DNA of 64,000 bases from JBEBVQ01 sp964527735 (GTDB lineage: Bacteria > Bacteroidota > Bacteroidia > Chitinophagales > Chitinophagaceae): the NCBI GenBank assembly GCA_964527735.1, contig CAZGPG010000003.1, positions 186,001 to 250,000 on the forward strand. The letters run 5' to 3'. Positions 24,951 through 33,876 of the stretch are shown here, in pieces. The translations under genes and the position numbers were made by a program. How positions within the stretch are numbered: the stretch's first letter is position 1; each line of letters opens with the position of its first letter. A model generated the notes under the pieces. That model made no database searches. It was not told the DNA's origin and worked only from the letters and a program-made list of their open reading frames with translations.

Positions 24951-27077
24951 ATGAGAAAAGCGATACAATACTATACAAGCTCGCTGACAGGTATGTTCCG
25001 CGGCCTCTTAGCAGCAGGTAAGCCATTCCGTCTGAAAAGAGTTTTCGCAGGTTGTTGCCTGATGGCAGGCAGTGTAATGGCCACTGCACAGGATTTGGAA
25101 TGGGTGAAAGGTATAGGGGGCGCCGGTACGGATTATAGCAACGCCGTAGCCATAGATGGCGCCGGCAATATCTATGTGACAGGGTATTTCAGCCAGACAG
25201 CAGATTTTAATCCCGGAGGCAGCGGCGGTACGCTTACCGTGGCAGGCTCCACAGACATTTTTTTAGCAAAGTATGCTCCTAATGGTGATTACCTGTGGGC
25301 TAAAAGTATGGGCGGCAGCAATTCCGATGCCGCTTATGGCGTCGCCGTGGATAATGCCGGGAATGTGTACATCACGGGAAATTTCACCTCTGATACAATA
25401 TATTTTAACCAAGGGGGCAGTGGAGGCATGCTTATTTCCAACGGGAGTTTTGACGCGTTTATCGCTAAGTATGACGCTGCCGGTAATTACCTGTGGGCCG
25501 GAAACATGGGAGGTACCAACCTGGATTATGCCGGTAAAGTAGCTGTGGATGGTTCGGGTAATGCCTATGTCTCGGGGTATTATTATCAAACGGCTGATTT
25601 TGATTTTCTGAATGGTGGCGGTACACTCAACGCCGTTGCAGGAGGGATAGACATATTTTTAGCCAAGTACGATCCGAATGGCGGCTATCTCTGGGCCAGG
25701 AGTATGGGAGGCGGAGGTACTGATCAGGGTAGGGCAGTAGCTGTAGATAGCGCCGGAAATGTATATGTAACGGGCAGTTTTAACTCAGACACCGCATATT
25801 TTGATCCGGTTGCAGCTACAGCCATGCTTATTCTGGACAGGAGAGATGATATATTTGTAGCCAAATATGATTCCAACGGCAATTATCTGTGGGCTAAGAG
25901 CATGGGGGGCAGTGATTTTGATTATGGTTATAGCGTAAACGTTGACGTTACAGGCAATGTGTATGTAACGGGGTATTTTAACTCGGTAACGGCAGAATTT
26001 AATCCGGGAGGTACCGGCGGAACACTGAGCCGGGCCGGGGGGTATGATGTGGTCGTAGCCAAATATGATGCCAGTGGCGGGTACCTCTGGGCTAAAAATT
26101 TCGGAGGTACCGGAGGGGATTTCGGAGAATCCGCGGGTATAGACGCCACGGGTAATATATATGTGACAGGACGGTTCAGTTCGGTAACAGCAGATTTTAA
26201 TCCCGGAGGTAGCGGCGGCACGATTGCACGGGCAGGAGGGACGGATATGTTTTTAGCCAAGTATGATCCGAATGGGAATTATCTCTGGGTTAAAGGCATG
26301 GGAGGCAGTGGTACCGATATCGGTTATGGGGTAGCGATCGGAGGTAACGGCAATGTGTATATGACCGGCACGTTTAACTCTGACACAGCGCATTTTGGCC
26401 CCGGGAACATTGGCGATACACTTTTTTCTGAAGGAGAATTTGATGCCTTTTTACTGAAGCTGTCCTGTAATGATAGTTCCTTATCTTATCTTACGGTGAC
26501 AGAATGTGGCGGTAGTTATACCTTAAACGGAGTGCACTATACCGCCAGCGGCATTTATACGCAGCACTTTCCTAATGCGGCGGGATGCGATAGTGCCGTA
26601 ACCCTTGATTTAGCACTTGTTCAGTTTGAACCTGTCATGACTATAGATTCATTTGTGCTGGGTGTGGCCGCAACGTACAGCAATTACCAATGGATCAGAA
26701 ACGACACGGATATACTCGGCGCTACCAACGCTACCTATACCGTAACTCAGAATGGGGATTACCAGGTAAGGGTTACGGATGAGCACGGTTGTGAAGGTAC
26801 TTCTGTGCCCTATTCAGTCAATAATGTTGGCATTGGATATACGAATGAAATTGACCCATATATCAGTGTCTACCCTAACCCGGTCAATGATGTCATTTAC
26901 ATTAATAGCATGGCGCCCGTAAGTATCATACTTACAAGCATTGAGGGCCGCAGTATCTTTCAGGTGTCTGATGCAAAAATGATAGATGTCGGTCATCTGA
27001 GTAAAGGCATTTACCTGTTACAGATTACTGATAAAGAGGGGCGACTGATCAAGACGGAAAAAGTGGTGAAGGAGTGA
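24951..27077 (+). CDS. Secreted SBBP-repeat beta-propeller protein with T9SS sorting domain
   Basis: The protein of about 708 residues carries a signal peptide ending ...GSVMATAQ after a basic N-extension. Residues about 48-500 hold eight tandem SBBP-type repeats, each with GNVYVTGxF, FLAKYDxNGxYLW and AKSMGG elements, likely forming a beta-propeller. Residues about 505-560 hold a Cys-containing segment (VTECGGSYTLNG). The final 150 residues are an Ig-like segment (YQWIRNDTD, DEHGCEGTS) and a type A T9SS signal (VYPNP...KTEKVVKE). This last module is shared with the proteins at 50218 and 60755. Exported across the outer membrane by inference. A TTG at 24906 is in frame but the ATG at 24951 is preferred. 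Confidence 0.88.
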   Translation: MRKAIQYYTSSLTGMFRGLLAAGKPFRLKRVFAGCCLMAGSVMATAQDLEWVKGIGGAGTDYSNAVAIDGAGNIYVTGYFSQTADFNPGGSGGTLTVAGSTDIFLAKYAPNGDYLWAKSMGGSNSDAAYGVAVDNAGNVYITGNFTSDTIYFNQGGSGGMLISNGSFDAFIAKYDAAGNYLWAGNMGGTNLDYAGKVAVDGSGNAYVSGYYYQTADFDFLNGGGTLNAVAGGIDIFLAKYDPNGGYLWARSMGGGGTDQGRAVAVDSAGNVYVTGSFNSDTAYFDPVAATAMLILDRRDDIFVAKYDSNGNYLWAKSMGGSDFDYGYSVNVDVTGNVYVTGYFNSVTAEFNPGGTGGTLSRAGGYDVVVAKYDASGGYLWAKNFGGTGGDFGESAGIDATGNIYVTGRFSSVTADFNPGGSGGTIARAGGTDMFLAKYDPNGNYLWVKGMGGSGTDIGYGVAIGGNGNVYMTGTFNSDTAHFGPGNIGDTLFSEGEFDAFLLKLSCNDSSLSYLTVTECGGSYTLNGVHYTASGIYTQHFPNAAGCDSAVTLDLALVQFEPVMTIDSFVLGVAATYSNYQWIRNDTDILGATNATYTVTQNGDYQVRVTDEHGCEGTSVPYSVNNVGIGYTNEIDPYISVYPNPVNDVIYINSMAPVSIILTSIEGRSIFQVSDAKMIDVGHLSKGIYLLQITDKEGRLIKTEKVVKE

Positions 27078-27117
27078 TCCTTCATTATTTACCGGTAACC
27101 CGGGAATGCATAAACGG

Positions 27118-27160
27118 AGTGGAGTAAGCTCACAACCATTTAGAGGGAGCTTACTCCACT
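27118..27160. terminator. Bidirectional hairpin between convergent genes
   Basis: Arms 27118-27131 (AGTGGAGTAAGCTC) and 27147-27160 are exact 14-bp complements with a 15-nt loop, centred between the convergent stops of the SBBP-repeat gene and polA. There is no long U-tract, so termination is inferred from position and stem strength. Confidence 0.6.
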
Positions 27161-27182
27161 TAGACTATCGCTGTCACGAAGC

Positions 27183-30011
27183 TCAATGCGCCTCAAGCCA
27201 GTTGCCCCCTGTGCCGGCTTCTGCCCGTACGGGTACGCCATGCGGCAGGGTCATGGCCGCTTCCATTGCTGCGACGATGACCGGGCGAACGATTTCCAAT
27301 TCATCTTCCGGCACATCGAATACCAGCTCATCATGCACCTGCAGTACCATGCGTGTCTTTACCTGTTTTTCCTGCAGGGCGCTATATACCTGTATCATCG
27401 CCTTCTTGATCATGTCTGCCGCCGTACCCTGCACAGGCATGTTGATCGCGTTGCGTTCGGCATAGCCGCGTACCGTCTGGTTGGATGAATTGATATCGCG
27501 CAGCCAGCGTTTGCGGCCGAGCAGGGTTTGTACATATCCGTGCTGCCTGGCAAACGCGATCTGGTCGTCCATGTATTTTTTGATGGAGGGGTACTGGGTA
27601 AAGTAATTGTCAATGATCGTTTTGGCTTCCGTACGGCTGATGCCCAGAGACCCTGCCAGCCCGAAGGCCGACTGGCCGTAGATGATCCCGAAGTTGACGG
27701 CCTTGGCATTGCGGCGCATAATGCCGGTCACTTCTGCTTCTGCCACACCATATACTTTTGCCGCAGTGGCGGTATGGATGTCCTTGTTTTCGAGAAATGC
27801 CTGTATCATCCCTTCATCCCCGCTTAATGCAGCTACAATGCGCAGCTCGATCTGTGAGTAATCCGCAGAAAGGAGCGTCCAGCCCCCGGCCCTGGGGATA
27901 AAAGCTTTCCGGATCTCACGCCCGCGGTCGGTACGGATCGGGATATTCTGCAGGTTGGGATTGTTGCTGCTGAGGCGCCCCGTAACGGCTACCGTTTGGT
28001 TGAAGCTGGTATGCACTCGTCCGGTGCGTGGATTGATCATTTGCGGCAGGGCGTCCACATAAGTACTTTTCAGCTTGGACAGCTCGCGGTACACGAGGAT
28101 GTCGTCAACGATCTGGTGTTTGCTGCGCAATTTCTGCAGCACATCTTCGCCGGTTGCGTACTGGCCGGTTTTTGTTTTTTTGGCCGAGCCGTCCAGCTTC
28201 ATGAGGTCAAAGAGCACTTCTCCCAATTGTTTGGGGGAGCCGAGGTTGAACCGGACGTTCGCCTGCCGGTAAACGGATTCTTCGGCCTGGTAGATATCCC
28301 GCTCCAGCTCTTTGGAATACTCCCGGAGAAAATCCACATCAATACCCACGCCTTCGTATTCCATGTCCACGAGCACAGGCACGAGCGGATTTTCCACCGT
28401 GTCAAAGACTACCCGGACGGATTCCTGATCGAGCAGCGGGTCGAAGGCGGCTTTGAGGCGGAGGGTTACATCGGCATCCTCTGCGGCATATTCTTTCACC
28501 TGCTCTACCGGTACATCCCGCATGGACAGTTGGTTTTTTCCTTTCTTGCCGATCAGCGATTCGATGTCTACCGGCTCGTATTGCAGGTATTTGACGCTCA
28601 GCGCGTCCATATTTCTTTTGCCGTCCGGCTCTATTACGTAATGGGCCAGCATGGTATCATACAGGCTTCCTTTCAGTGCGAAGCCGTACCATTTCAGCAT
28701 CAGCATATCATACTTGATATTCTGCCCCACCCATAAAATATCGGTGCGGTCAAATACAGGTTGAAACTGTTCCAGGATTTTTATCACCTCCTTCCGTTCT
28801 GCCGGTACAGGTATATAATAACCAGTTGCGGGTTCCCAGCTAAAGCTGAGACCCACCAGCTCTGCAAGATTTGCATCTGTACCGGTGGTTTCCGTATCGA
28901 AGGCAGCTTCGGGCTGCAGCATTAATTTCTCTACCAGCGCGGTAATGCCGGCCGTATCTGATACCAGCTCGTATTGATGGCCGGTATTGTGTATGGTAGC
29001 GATATTTTCAGCAGGCGCTTCCGTTTGTGCCGCAGCGATTTCCTGTGGCTGTACGATGTCTGTTTTCCGTGCGGGCGGGGCGGCTACCGGGTTGCCGAAC
29101 AGGTCTGTGCCGACCGGCTTGTCGAATACATTGAAATCATCGCCCAGCAATCTTTTACCCAATGCCCGGAATTCGAGGTCTGCAAACACTTCAGTAAGCT
29201 GTTCGCGGTTCCATTCCTTGACCCGGAAGTCTTCTGCATGAAAGGGGACCGGCACGTTGGTAATGATCCTGGCCAGCTTTTTGGAAAGGATGGCGGATTC
29301 TTTACCGCTGCGCACCTTTTCGCCCAGGGCTCCCTTGATCGAATCGGCGTTGGCGAGCACGTTTTCCAGGGTGTCATATTCTGCGAGCAGCTTTGCGGCC
29401 GTTTTTTCTCCGATGCCGGGGATACCGGGGATGTTATCAACCGCGTCGCCCATCAGGCCGAGGATGTCCACCACCTGGTCTACACGTTTGATATTCCATT
29501 TGGCGCACACTTCAGCGGGGCCGAGTATCTCCACTTTACCGCCCTGGTAGGCGGGTTTGTAGATAAGCACATTGTCGCGCACGAGCTGGCCGTAATCTTT
29601 ATCGGGCGTGACCATATATACGGTGTATCCGAGGTCGGCGGCTTCCCAGGCGAGCGAGCCGACGATGTCGTCGGCTTCATATCCGTCCAGCTCCAGGCAG
29701 GGCAGGTTGAATCCGCTGACGATGCGTTTGATGTCCGGTACGGCAGACAAGATATCTTCGGGCGTTTCCTGGCGGTTGGCTTTATAATCGCTAAAGTCGG
29801 TATGCCGTTCGGTAGGGGCGTGGGTATCAAAAACGACTGCAAGATGCGAAGGTTTTTCCTTCTGGATCAGCTCGGAAAGGGTGGTGGTGAATCCAAACTG
29901 GGCATTGGTATTCCTGCCGGTACTGGTGATGCGCGGGCTGCGGATCAGGGCATAATAGGCACGGTAAATGAGCGCCATGGCATCGAGCAGGAAAAGCTTT
30001 TTTTCATTCAT
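27183..30011 (-). CDS. polA: DNA polymerase I
   Basis: The protein of 942 residues has all three Pol I domains. The 5'-nuclease is at 1 to about 290 (LFLLDAMALIYRAYYAL, GYEADDIVGSLA). The 3'-5' proofreading exonuclease near 340-530 retains the motif FDTETTGTD near 370, so proofreading is likely active. The polymerase has motif A DYSQIELRI near 715, motif B RNAKAVNFGIIYGQS and motif C QVHDELVFD near 893. It fills gaps in repair and Okazaki processing. It is a single gene on the minus strand. Confidence 0.97.
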   Translation of the reverse strand: MNEKKLFLLDAMALIYRAYYALIRSPRITSTGRNTNAQFGFTTTLSELIQKEKPSHLAVVFDTHAPTERHTDFSDYKANRQETPEDILSAVPDIKRIVSGFNLPCLELDGYEADDIVGSLAWEAADLGYTVYMVTPDKDYGQLVRDNVLIYKPAYQGGKVEILGPAEVCAKWNIKRVDQVVDILGLMGDAVDNIPGIPGIGEKTAAKLLAEYDTLENVLANADSIKGALGEKVRSGKESAILSKKLARIITNVPVPFHAEDFRVKEWNREQLTEVFADLEFRALGKRLLGDDFNVFDKPVGTDLFGNPVAAPPARKTDIVQPQEIAAAQTEAPAENIATIHNTGHQYELVSDTAGITALVEKLMLQPEAAFDTETTGTDANLAELVGLSFSWEPATGYYIPVPAERKEVIKILEQFQPVFDRTDILWVGQNIKYDMLMLKWYGFALKGSLYDTMLAHYVIEPDGKRNMDALSVKYLQYEPVDIESLIGKKGKNQLSMRDVPVEQVKEYAAEDADVTLRLKAAFDPLLDQESVRVVFDTVENPLVPVLVDMEYEGVGIDVDFLREYSKELERDIYQAEESVYRQANVRFNLGSPKQLGEVLFDLMKLDGSAKKTKTGQYATGEDVLQKLRSKHQIVDDILVYRELSKLKSTYVDALPQMINPRTGRVHTSFNQTVAVTGRLSSNNPNLQNIPIRTDRGREIRKAFIPRAGGWTLLSADYSQIELRIVAALSGDEGMIQAFLENKDIHTATAAKVYGVAEAEVTGIMRRNAKAVNFGIIYGQSAFGLAGSLGISRTEAKTIIDNYFTQYPSIKKYMDDQIAFARQHGYVQTLLGRKRWLRDINSSNQTVRGYAERNAINMPVQGTAADMIKKAMIQVYSALQEKQVKTRMVLQVHDELVFDVPEDELEIVRPVIVAAMEAAMTLPHGVPVRAEAGTGGNWLEAH

Positions 30012-30059
30012 GCAGCTAAGGTAAGCAGGAATGGGGAATGACGTATTTTCATTGTCAGC

Positions 30060-30136
30060 ATCACAGATTTATCCGGATTACGTGGATTCCACAGATTAAA
30101 TCCATGTCATCCACGTAATCCGGATAAATCCGTGAT
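30060..30136. repeat. 28-bp inverted repeat (ATCCGGATTACGTGGAT family)
   Basis: Arms 30060-30087 and 30109-30136 are complementary over 28 bp with one mismatch that can form G-U in RNA, separated by 21 nt. The repeat lies in the 166-bp space between the divergent starts of polA and the YiiX-like gene, so it is not a terminator for either. Similar ATCCGGATTAC/ATCCGTGAT repeats are scattered in many environmental genomes. Confidence 0.75.
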
Positions 30137-30177
30137 ACTGACTATTTCAATTTCAATGCTGTGCGGGATAATGAACG

Positions 30178-30903
30178 ATGATTCGCCCCGACTTCTTAAT
30201 TTTGCCACGAGTGATACAAACGAAAAAAAGGATTTCCCCTCGTTGGCTGCTCCCCGTTGTGTTAGTGATGGTGGCGACTTTTATTATAGCCTGGTCTTTA
30301 TATAAAGATCACAATACCTCTGTCACAGCCAGTGTCCCGGTGCCAGACCCGGCGGCCGCTGCGTGGAACCTGCATAAACGGGATTCCTGCCTGCGTCTGC
30401 TGCGGACGGGCGACCTGCTGCTGCGTACCGGCAATGATATGACCAGCCGGATCTTCCGGGAGCTGAACCAGTTCAACAAAACCTATTCGCACGGCGGGCT
30501 GGTGGTTATAGAAGACGGATATCCGTTTGTATACCATAGCATTGGCGGCGAAGATAATCCTGATGAACGCCTGCGCCGTGATTCAGCGGTATTTTTTATG
30601 TCGCCTGCCAATAACCTCGGTTTTGCTATTGCCCGGTATCGTTTTACAGATAGCGCTGCCGGAAACCTGGTGGCGGCGATCCGTACTTATTACCTCCGCA
30701 GACCCTTGTTTGATATGGATTTTAACCTGGAAACAGATGATAAGCTTTATTGCTCGGAGTTTGTATATAAAGCGGTTACCGCAGCTACGGGAGATCCCCG
30801 GTTTATCCCCCTGACTTCTGTACTGGGGTACAAGTTTGTAGGCATTGATAATTTATTTATTAACTCCAACGCCTTTTTCGTTTGCGAACTAAAGTATAAA
30901 TAA
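30178..30903 (+). CDS. YiiX/YebB-like permuted papain-fold protein, membrane anchored
   Basis: The protein of 241 residues has one N-terminal membrane helix (LLPVVLVMVATFIIAWSL) and an outward-facing domain of the YiiX/YebB NlpC/P60-like superfamily. In this permuted fold His precedes Cys: His105 in TYSHGGLVVIE and Cys192 in YCSEFVYKAV are the likely catalytic pair. Such proteins act on amide or ester bonds in the envelope; the substrate is unknown. The start is uncertain: an exact TAnnTTTG box (TAATTTTG, 30197-30204) lies inside the frame, 7 nt before a GTG at 30211, so a leaderless GTG start is possible. Confidence 0.75.
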   Translation: MIRPDFLILPRVIQTKKRISPRWLLPVVLVMVATFIIAWSLYKDHNTSVTASVPVPDPAAAAWNLHKRDSCLRLLRTGDLLLRTGNDMTSRIFRELNQFNKTYSHGGLVVIEDGYPFVYHSIGGEDNPDERLRRDSAVFFMSPANNLGFAIARYRFTDSAAGNLVAAIRTYYLRRPLFDMDFNLETDDKLYCSEFVYKAVTAATGDPRFIPLTSVLGYKFVGIDNLFINSNAFFVCELKYK

Positions 30904-30911
30904 TACCTTTG
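30881..30911 (+). promoter_or_regulatory. Full promoter TTTG-N19-TACCTTTG for the DUF4878 lipoprotein
   Basis: TTTG at 30881-30884 and TACCTTTG at 30904-30911, 19 nt apart, match both elements and the spacing of the Bacteroidota primary sigma consensus. The -33 element lies inside the end of the YiiX-like gene. Transcription would start near 30918, giving a 17-nt leader before the ATG at 30935. Confidence 0.7.
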
Positions 30912-30934
30912 CTAACTTATCGTAAAAATGCCTT

Positions 30935-31405
30935 ATGAAAAAAATGTTTTTTTATGCTACTGCCGTTATGGCGCTGGCAATAAGCCTGGTTGGTTGTAAC
31001 AGCAATACCCCGGAGGCTTCTGCAGAGAAATTCCTGAATGGTTTCCTGCACATGGACTTTGAAGCAGCCAAGTCGGTGTCTACTGAGGAGACAAAGAAAT
31101 TTGTCGGTATGATGCAGCAGCTTTCTCCTGCCATGGTGAGCGATTCGGTGAAAAACGAAGCGAAAAAGATCAAAGTAAAGATCGTAGACTCCGAGGTAAA
31201 GGGTGATAAAGCGGTTGTTACCTTTACCACATCTGAGAGCAACGCACAGCAGAAGCTCCACCTGGTTAAGGAAAATGGTAACTGGCTGGTGGAATCCACC
31301 AAGAATGACCAGTTTGATATGGAAAGCGAGCCGATCACAGAACCCGATCTGCCGGCTACCATAGACACACCGGCCATGCCAGCAGACATACCTGCTGAGA
31401 GTTAA
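30935..31405 (+). CDS. DUF4878-type lipoprotein
   Basis: The protein of 156 residues has a lipoprotein signal peptide with lipobox SLVGC, so Cys21 is the likely lipidated residue. An NTF2/cystatin-like DUF4878 domain follows (SAEKFLNGFLHMDFEAAKSV ... KLHLVKENGNWLVES). The tail is rich in Pro, Glu and Ala. The function is unknown; it is expected at the periplasmic face. It has its own promoter and a terminator downstream, so it is probably monocistronic. Confidence 0.8.
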   Translation: MKKMFFYATAVMALAISLVGCNSNTPEASAEKFLNGFLHMDFEAAKSVSTEETKKFVGMMQQLSPAMVSDSVKNEAKKIKVKIVDSEVKGDKAVVTFTTSESNAQQKLHLVKENGNWLVESTKNDQFDMESEPITEPDLPATIDTPAMPADIPAES

Positions 31406-31504
31406 AGCCTTGTTTTAAGTCCGGTAATCCTTTTCCGGAGATCGTAAGTTGTTAGCAGCAGGTACACTTGATACTAACGACTTGCTATCTGCTACTGATT
31501 ATAT

Positions 31505-31536
31505 AAAAAAGCCGGCGTTTATTGCCGGCCTTTTTT
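31505..31536. terminator. Rho-independent terminator with U-tract
   Basis: A GCCGGC stem (31511-31516 with 31524-31529) with a 7-nt loop is flanked by six A on the left and six T on the right, so it can work on both strands. It ends the DUF4878 transcript about 100 bp after the stop. It finishes only 14 bp before the start codon of the next gene. Confidence 0.8.
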
Positions 31537-31550
31537 ATCTTTAGCCCTGC

Positions 31551-32801
31551 ATGGTACTCAATTATATCTGGATCGCCTTTTTCGTGATTGGTTTTGTGGT
31601 CGCGCTTTTCAAAGCCTTTACCGGAGATGCCGGTATACTGACCGAAATGCTCACGGGTATTTTTGGCAGCGCCAAGACCGGCTTTGAAATATCTATCGGG
31701 CTAACGGGTATTATGGCGTTGTGGCTCGGTATCATGAAGATCGGGGAAAAGGCCGGCGTGATCCGGGTGTTTGCCCGTGGCGTTGCGCCGTTTTTCCGCA
31801 CACTCTTCAGAGGCGTTCCCAAAGAGCATCCTGCCAATGGCAGCATCATGATGAACTTTTCAGCGAATATGCTGGGACTGGATAATGCCGCTACGCCATT
31901 GGGTCTGAAGGCGATGAATGAGCTTCAGGAGCTAAACCCGGAAAAAGAAAAGGCAAGCGATGCGCAGATTATGTTCCTGGTGCTCAATACCGCCGGACTG
32001 ACGCTTATTCCTTCCTCTGTTATTGCTATCCGCCAGACCATTGCCGTTCAGCAGGGGATCGCTGAGAATTTTAATGCTGCGGATATTTTCCTTCCCACAT
32101 TGATGGCAACGTTTACCGGCTTTATTGCCGGTATATTCTCTGTCGCGGCCTTCCAGCGCATCAACCTGCTCAAACTGCCGGTGCTGCTTTTCATTGGTAT
32201 GTTCGCGCTGCTGATCGGTCTGATGTATTATTTTGCCGCACGTACGCCGGCCGAGCAGCTTAGCAATGTGATGGGCGCAGTGGGGAGTGGTATCATATTG
32301 CTTATTATCCTGCTTTTTATTATTGCCGGCGCCGTCAGAAAGCAAAATGTGTACGATCATTTCGTAGAAGGCGCCAAGGAAGGGTTCCAGGTTGCGATAC
32401 GCATTATTCCTTATTTAGTTGCTATACTTATTGCTATCAGTGTATTCCGCACCAGCGGATGCATGAATTACCTGGTAAACGGTATCGCTCATATTGTGGC
32501 ATGGTTTGGCCTGAATACGGATTTTGTGCCGGCGCTGCCGGTGGCGATGATGAAGACCCTCAGCGGCAGCGGCGCACGTGGGCTAATGGTCGACGTAATG
32601 AATGAGCACGGGGTAGCCTCATTTCCCGGCCGGCTGGCCGCCGTGATACAAGGCTCTACGGAGACCACTTTTTATGTGCTGGCGGTGTACTTCGGGAGCG
32701 TAAATATAAAGAATACCCGTCACGCAGTGACCTGCGGGCTGATCGCGGATGTGGCAGGCGTTATCGGGGCAATTATCATATCATATCTGTTCTTTCATTA
32801 A
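31551..32801 (+). CDS. Nucleoside-recognition membrane protein (SpmA-SpmB fusion type)
   Basis: The integral membrane protein of 416 residues is a fusion of two Gate/nucleoside-recognition domains corresponding to spore maturation proteins SpmA (about 1-200, with LGLDNAATPLGLKAM) and SpmB (about 230-416, with PVAMMKTLSGSGARGL and QGSTETTFYVLAVYFGSV). About ten hydrophobic segments are visible. In non-sporulating Bacteroidota the fused form is common and its substrate is unknown. The start codon follows the terminator at 31505-31536 almost directly, so any promoter must overlap that hairpin or transcription must read through. Confidence 0.85.
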   Translation: MVLNYIWIAFFVIGFVVALFKAFTGDAGILTEMLTGIFGSAKTGFEISIGLTGIMALWLGIMKIGEKAGVIRVFARGVAPFFRTLFRGVPKEHPANGSIMMNFSANMLGLDNAATPLGLKAMNELQELNPEKEKASDAQIMFLVLNTAGLTLIPSSVIAIRQTIAVQQGIAENFNAADIFLPTLMATFTGFIAGIFSVAAFQRINLLKLPVLLFIGMFALLIGLMYYFAARTPAEQLSNVMGAVGSGIILLIILLFIIAGAVRKQNVYDHFVEGAKEGFQVAIRIIPYLVAILIAISVFRTSGCMNYLVNGIAHIVAWFGLNTDFVPALPVAMMKTLSGSGARGLMVDVMNEHGVASFPGRLAAVIQGSTETTFYVLAVYFGSVNIKNTRHAVTCGLIADVAGVIGAIIISYLFFH

Positions 32802-32870
32802 TTCTTTGTTCGGGTTTTGAAGTTTGGAAAAATAGAAAGAGGCTGCAATATTTTGTATCTTTACAATAAG

Positions 32871-32902
32871 ATATTCTTTTTAAGAATATTGATTTAATTT
32901 TG
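32871..32902 (+). promoter_or_regulatory. Promoter box TAATTTTG with overlapping inverted repeat before the crp/fnr-like gene
   Basis: TAATTTTG (32895-32902) matches TAnnTTTG and lies 73 bp before the regulator ATG. The 8-bp arms ATATTCTT and AAGAATAT (32871-32878 and 32882-32889) occupy the -33 region just upstream. That position suits an operator at which a regulator could block the polymerase; whether the encoded Crp/Fnr-like protein binds it is not known. Confidence 0.45.
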
Positions 32903-32975
32903 ATAATAAACCAGATGCTATTCCCCTTTAATTGGTCCATCTGTGTAAATAATAGATATTTGTAGTTTTTAAATT

Positions 32976-33572
32976 ATGATACGAGAACCGATTCCCAATC
33001 TGTCAATGGCTGAGTTATTACATATTATTCATCCTATCAGTACAGAAGTCAGGCAATACATTAACAGGGTTACAACGGAGCTTTCCGTTAAAAAAGGACA
33101 AGTGCTGATTGCCGAGGGCGATATATGCACCCATCTTTACCTGATTAAACAAGGCGCTGTGAGGGCCTATATCAAAGAGGGAGGACAGGAAATTACCATC
33201 TGGGTGTGCGCCGAAGGCGAAATCGTTACATCTATCCGGGGTTTTTTCAGCCGGAAGCCGGTCCGGGAATATGTAGAAGTTATTGAAGATTCTGTTCTTA
33301 TTGCTGCAGACCACCAGGATATGGAGCGGATGTTTAAGCGCTATCCTGAAACCAACATCCTCGGCAGAAAATTATTGGAACTGTATTACCAGGATGCAGA
33401 AGAAAGGGCAATCACTGCCCGTATGCCCCGCGCAGAAACCAAATACGCATATTTTGTAGCGCATAAAGGATTTTTATTAAACCGGATTCCGTTAAGATAT
33501 ATTGCTTCTTATCTCGGCATGACGCTCGAAACACTGAGCCGTATACGCAGTAAGTTTTCCCGCAATAAATAA
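32976..33572 (+). CDS. Crp/Fnr-family transcriptional regulator
   Basis: The protein of 198 residues has an N-terminal cyclic-nucleotide-binding-like beta-roll (VKKGQVLIAEGDICTHLYLI, KQGAVRAYIKEGG) and a C-terminal winged helix (NRIPLRYIASYLGMTLETLS) whose recognition helix carries ETLSRIRSK. No Cys cluster for an iron-sulfur centre is present, so it is not an oxygen-sensing FNR. This is the common Bacteroidota Crp-like type with unknown ligand. A 56-bp palindrome lies just beyond the stop and large surface-protein genes follow on the same strand. Confidence 0.88.
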   Translation: MIREPIPNLSMAELLHIIHPISTEVRQYINRVTTELSVKKGQVLIAEGDICTHLYLIKQGAVRAYIKEGGQEITIWVCAEGEIVTSIRGFFSRKPVREYVEVIEDSVLIAADHQDMERMFKRYPETNILGRKLLELYYQDAEERAITARMPRAETKYAYFVAHKGFLLNRIPLRYIASYLGMTLETLSRIRSKFSRNK

Positions 33573-33615
33573 TGGCAGGAACTGCGATATAATAAATGAA
33601 ATTATTTTTGATATG

Positions 33616-33671
33616 ATGGTTTTTGTGCTTATCTTTTTGACAATTGTCAAAAAGATAAGCACAAAAACCAT
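33616..33671. repeat. 56-bp perfect palindrome without loop
   Basis: Bases 33616-33671 form an exact palindrome with 28-bp arms meeting at the centre TTGACAATTGTCAA. It lies in the 304-bp gap between the Crp/Fnr-like gene and the first surface-protein gene. The rest of the gap shows two direct copies of TTTTTAAC(C)ATTTG (33795-33807 and 33826-33840) about 32 bp apart, and no gene. The palindrome may be a terminator for the regulator gene or a binding site: its centre resembles the TTGAC-N4-GTCAA layout of Crp/Fnr-type sites. Confidence 0.8.
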
Positions 33672-33876
33672 TTGTTTTACGGAAAAGCATATATTCTATT
33701 AACATCTTGAAACCCTTTACAGGAAAGAGTTTTGAGGCATTGTACATGCCGATATGCCATCTTTCGTTAAGCGGTTGTTATTGGGAAGGGTGGGTTTTTA
33801 ACATTTGCTTTGCGTCATGATTTAATTTTTTAACCATTTGTAAAGCCAATTTTTTAAAAACCAAACACTCCTTTTT

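Noticed and set aside
28974..30041. A 355-codon open frame antisense to polA
   Set aside because: polA is fully conserved on the other strand; the antisense translation shows no domain and arises from GC-biased third positions.
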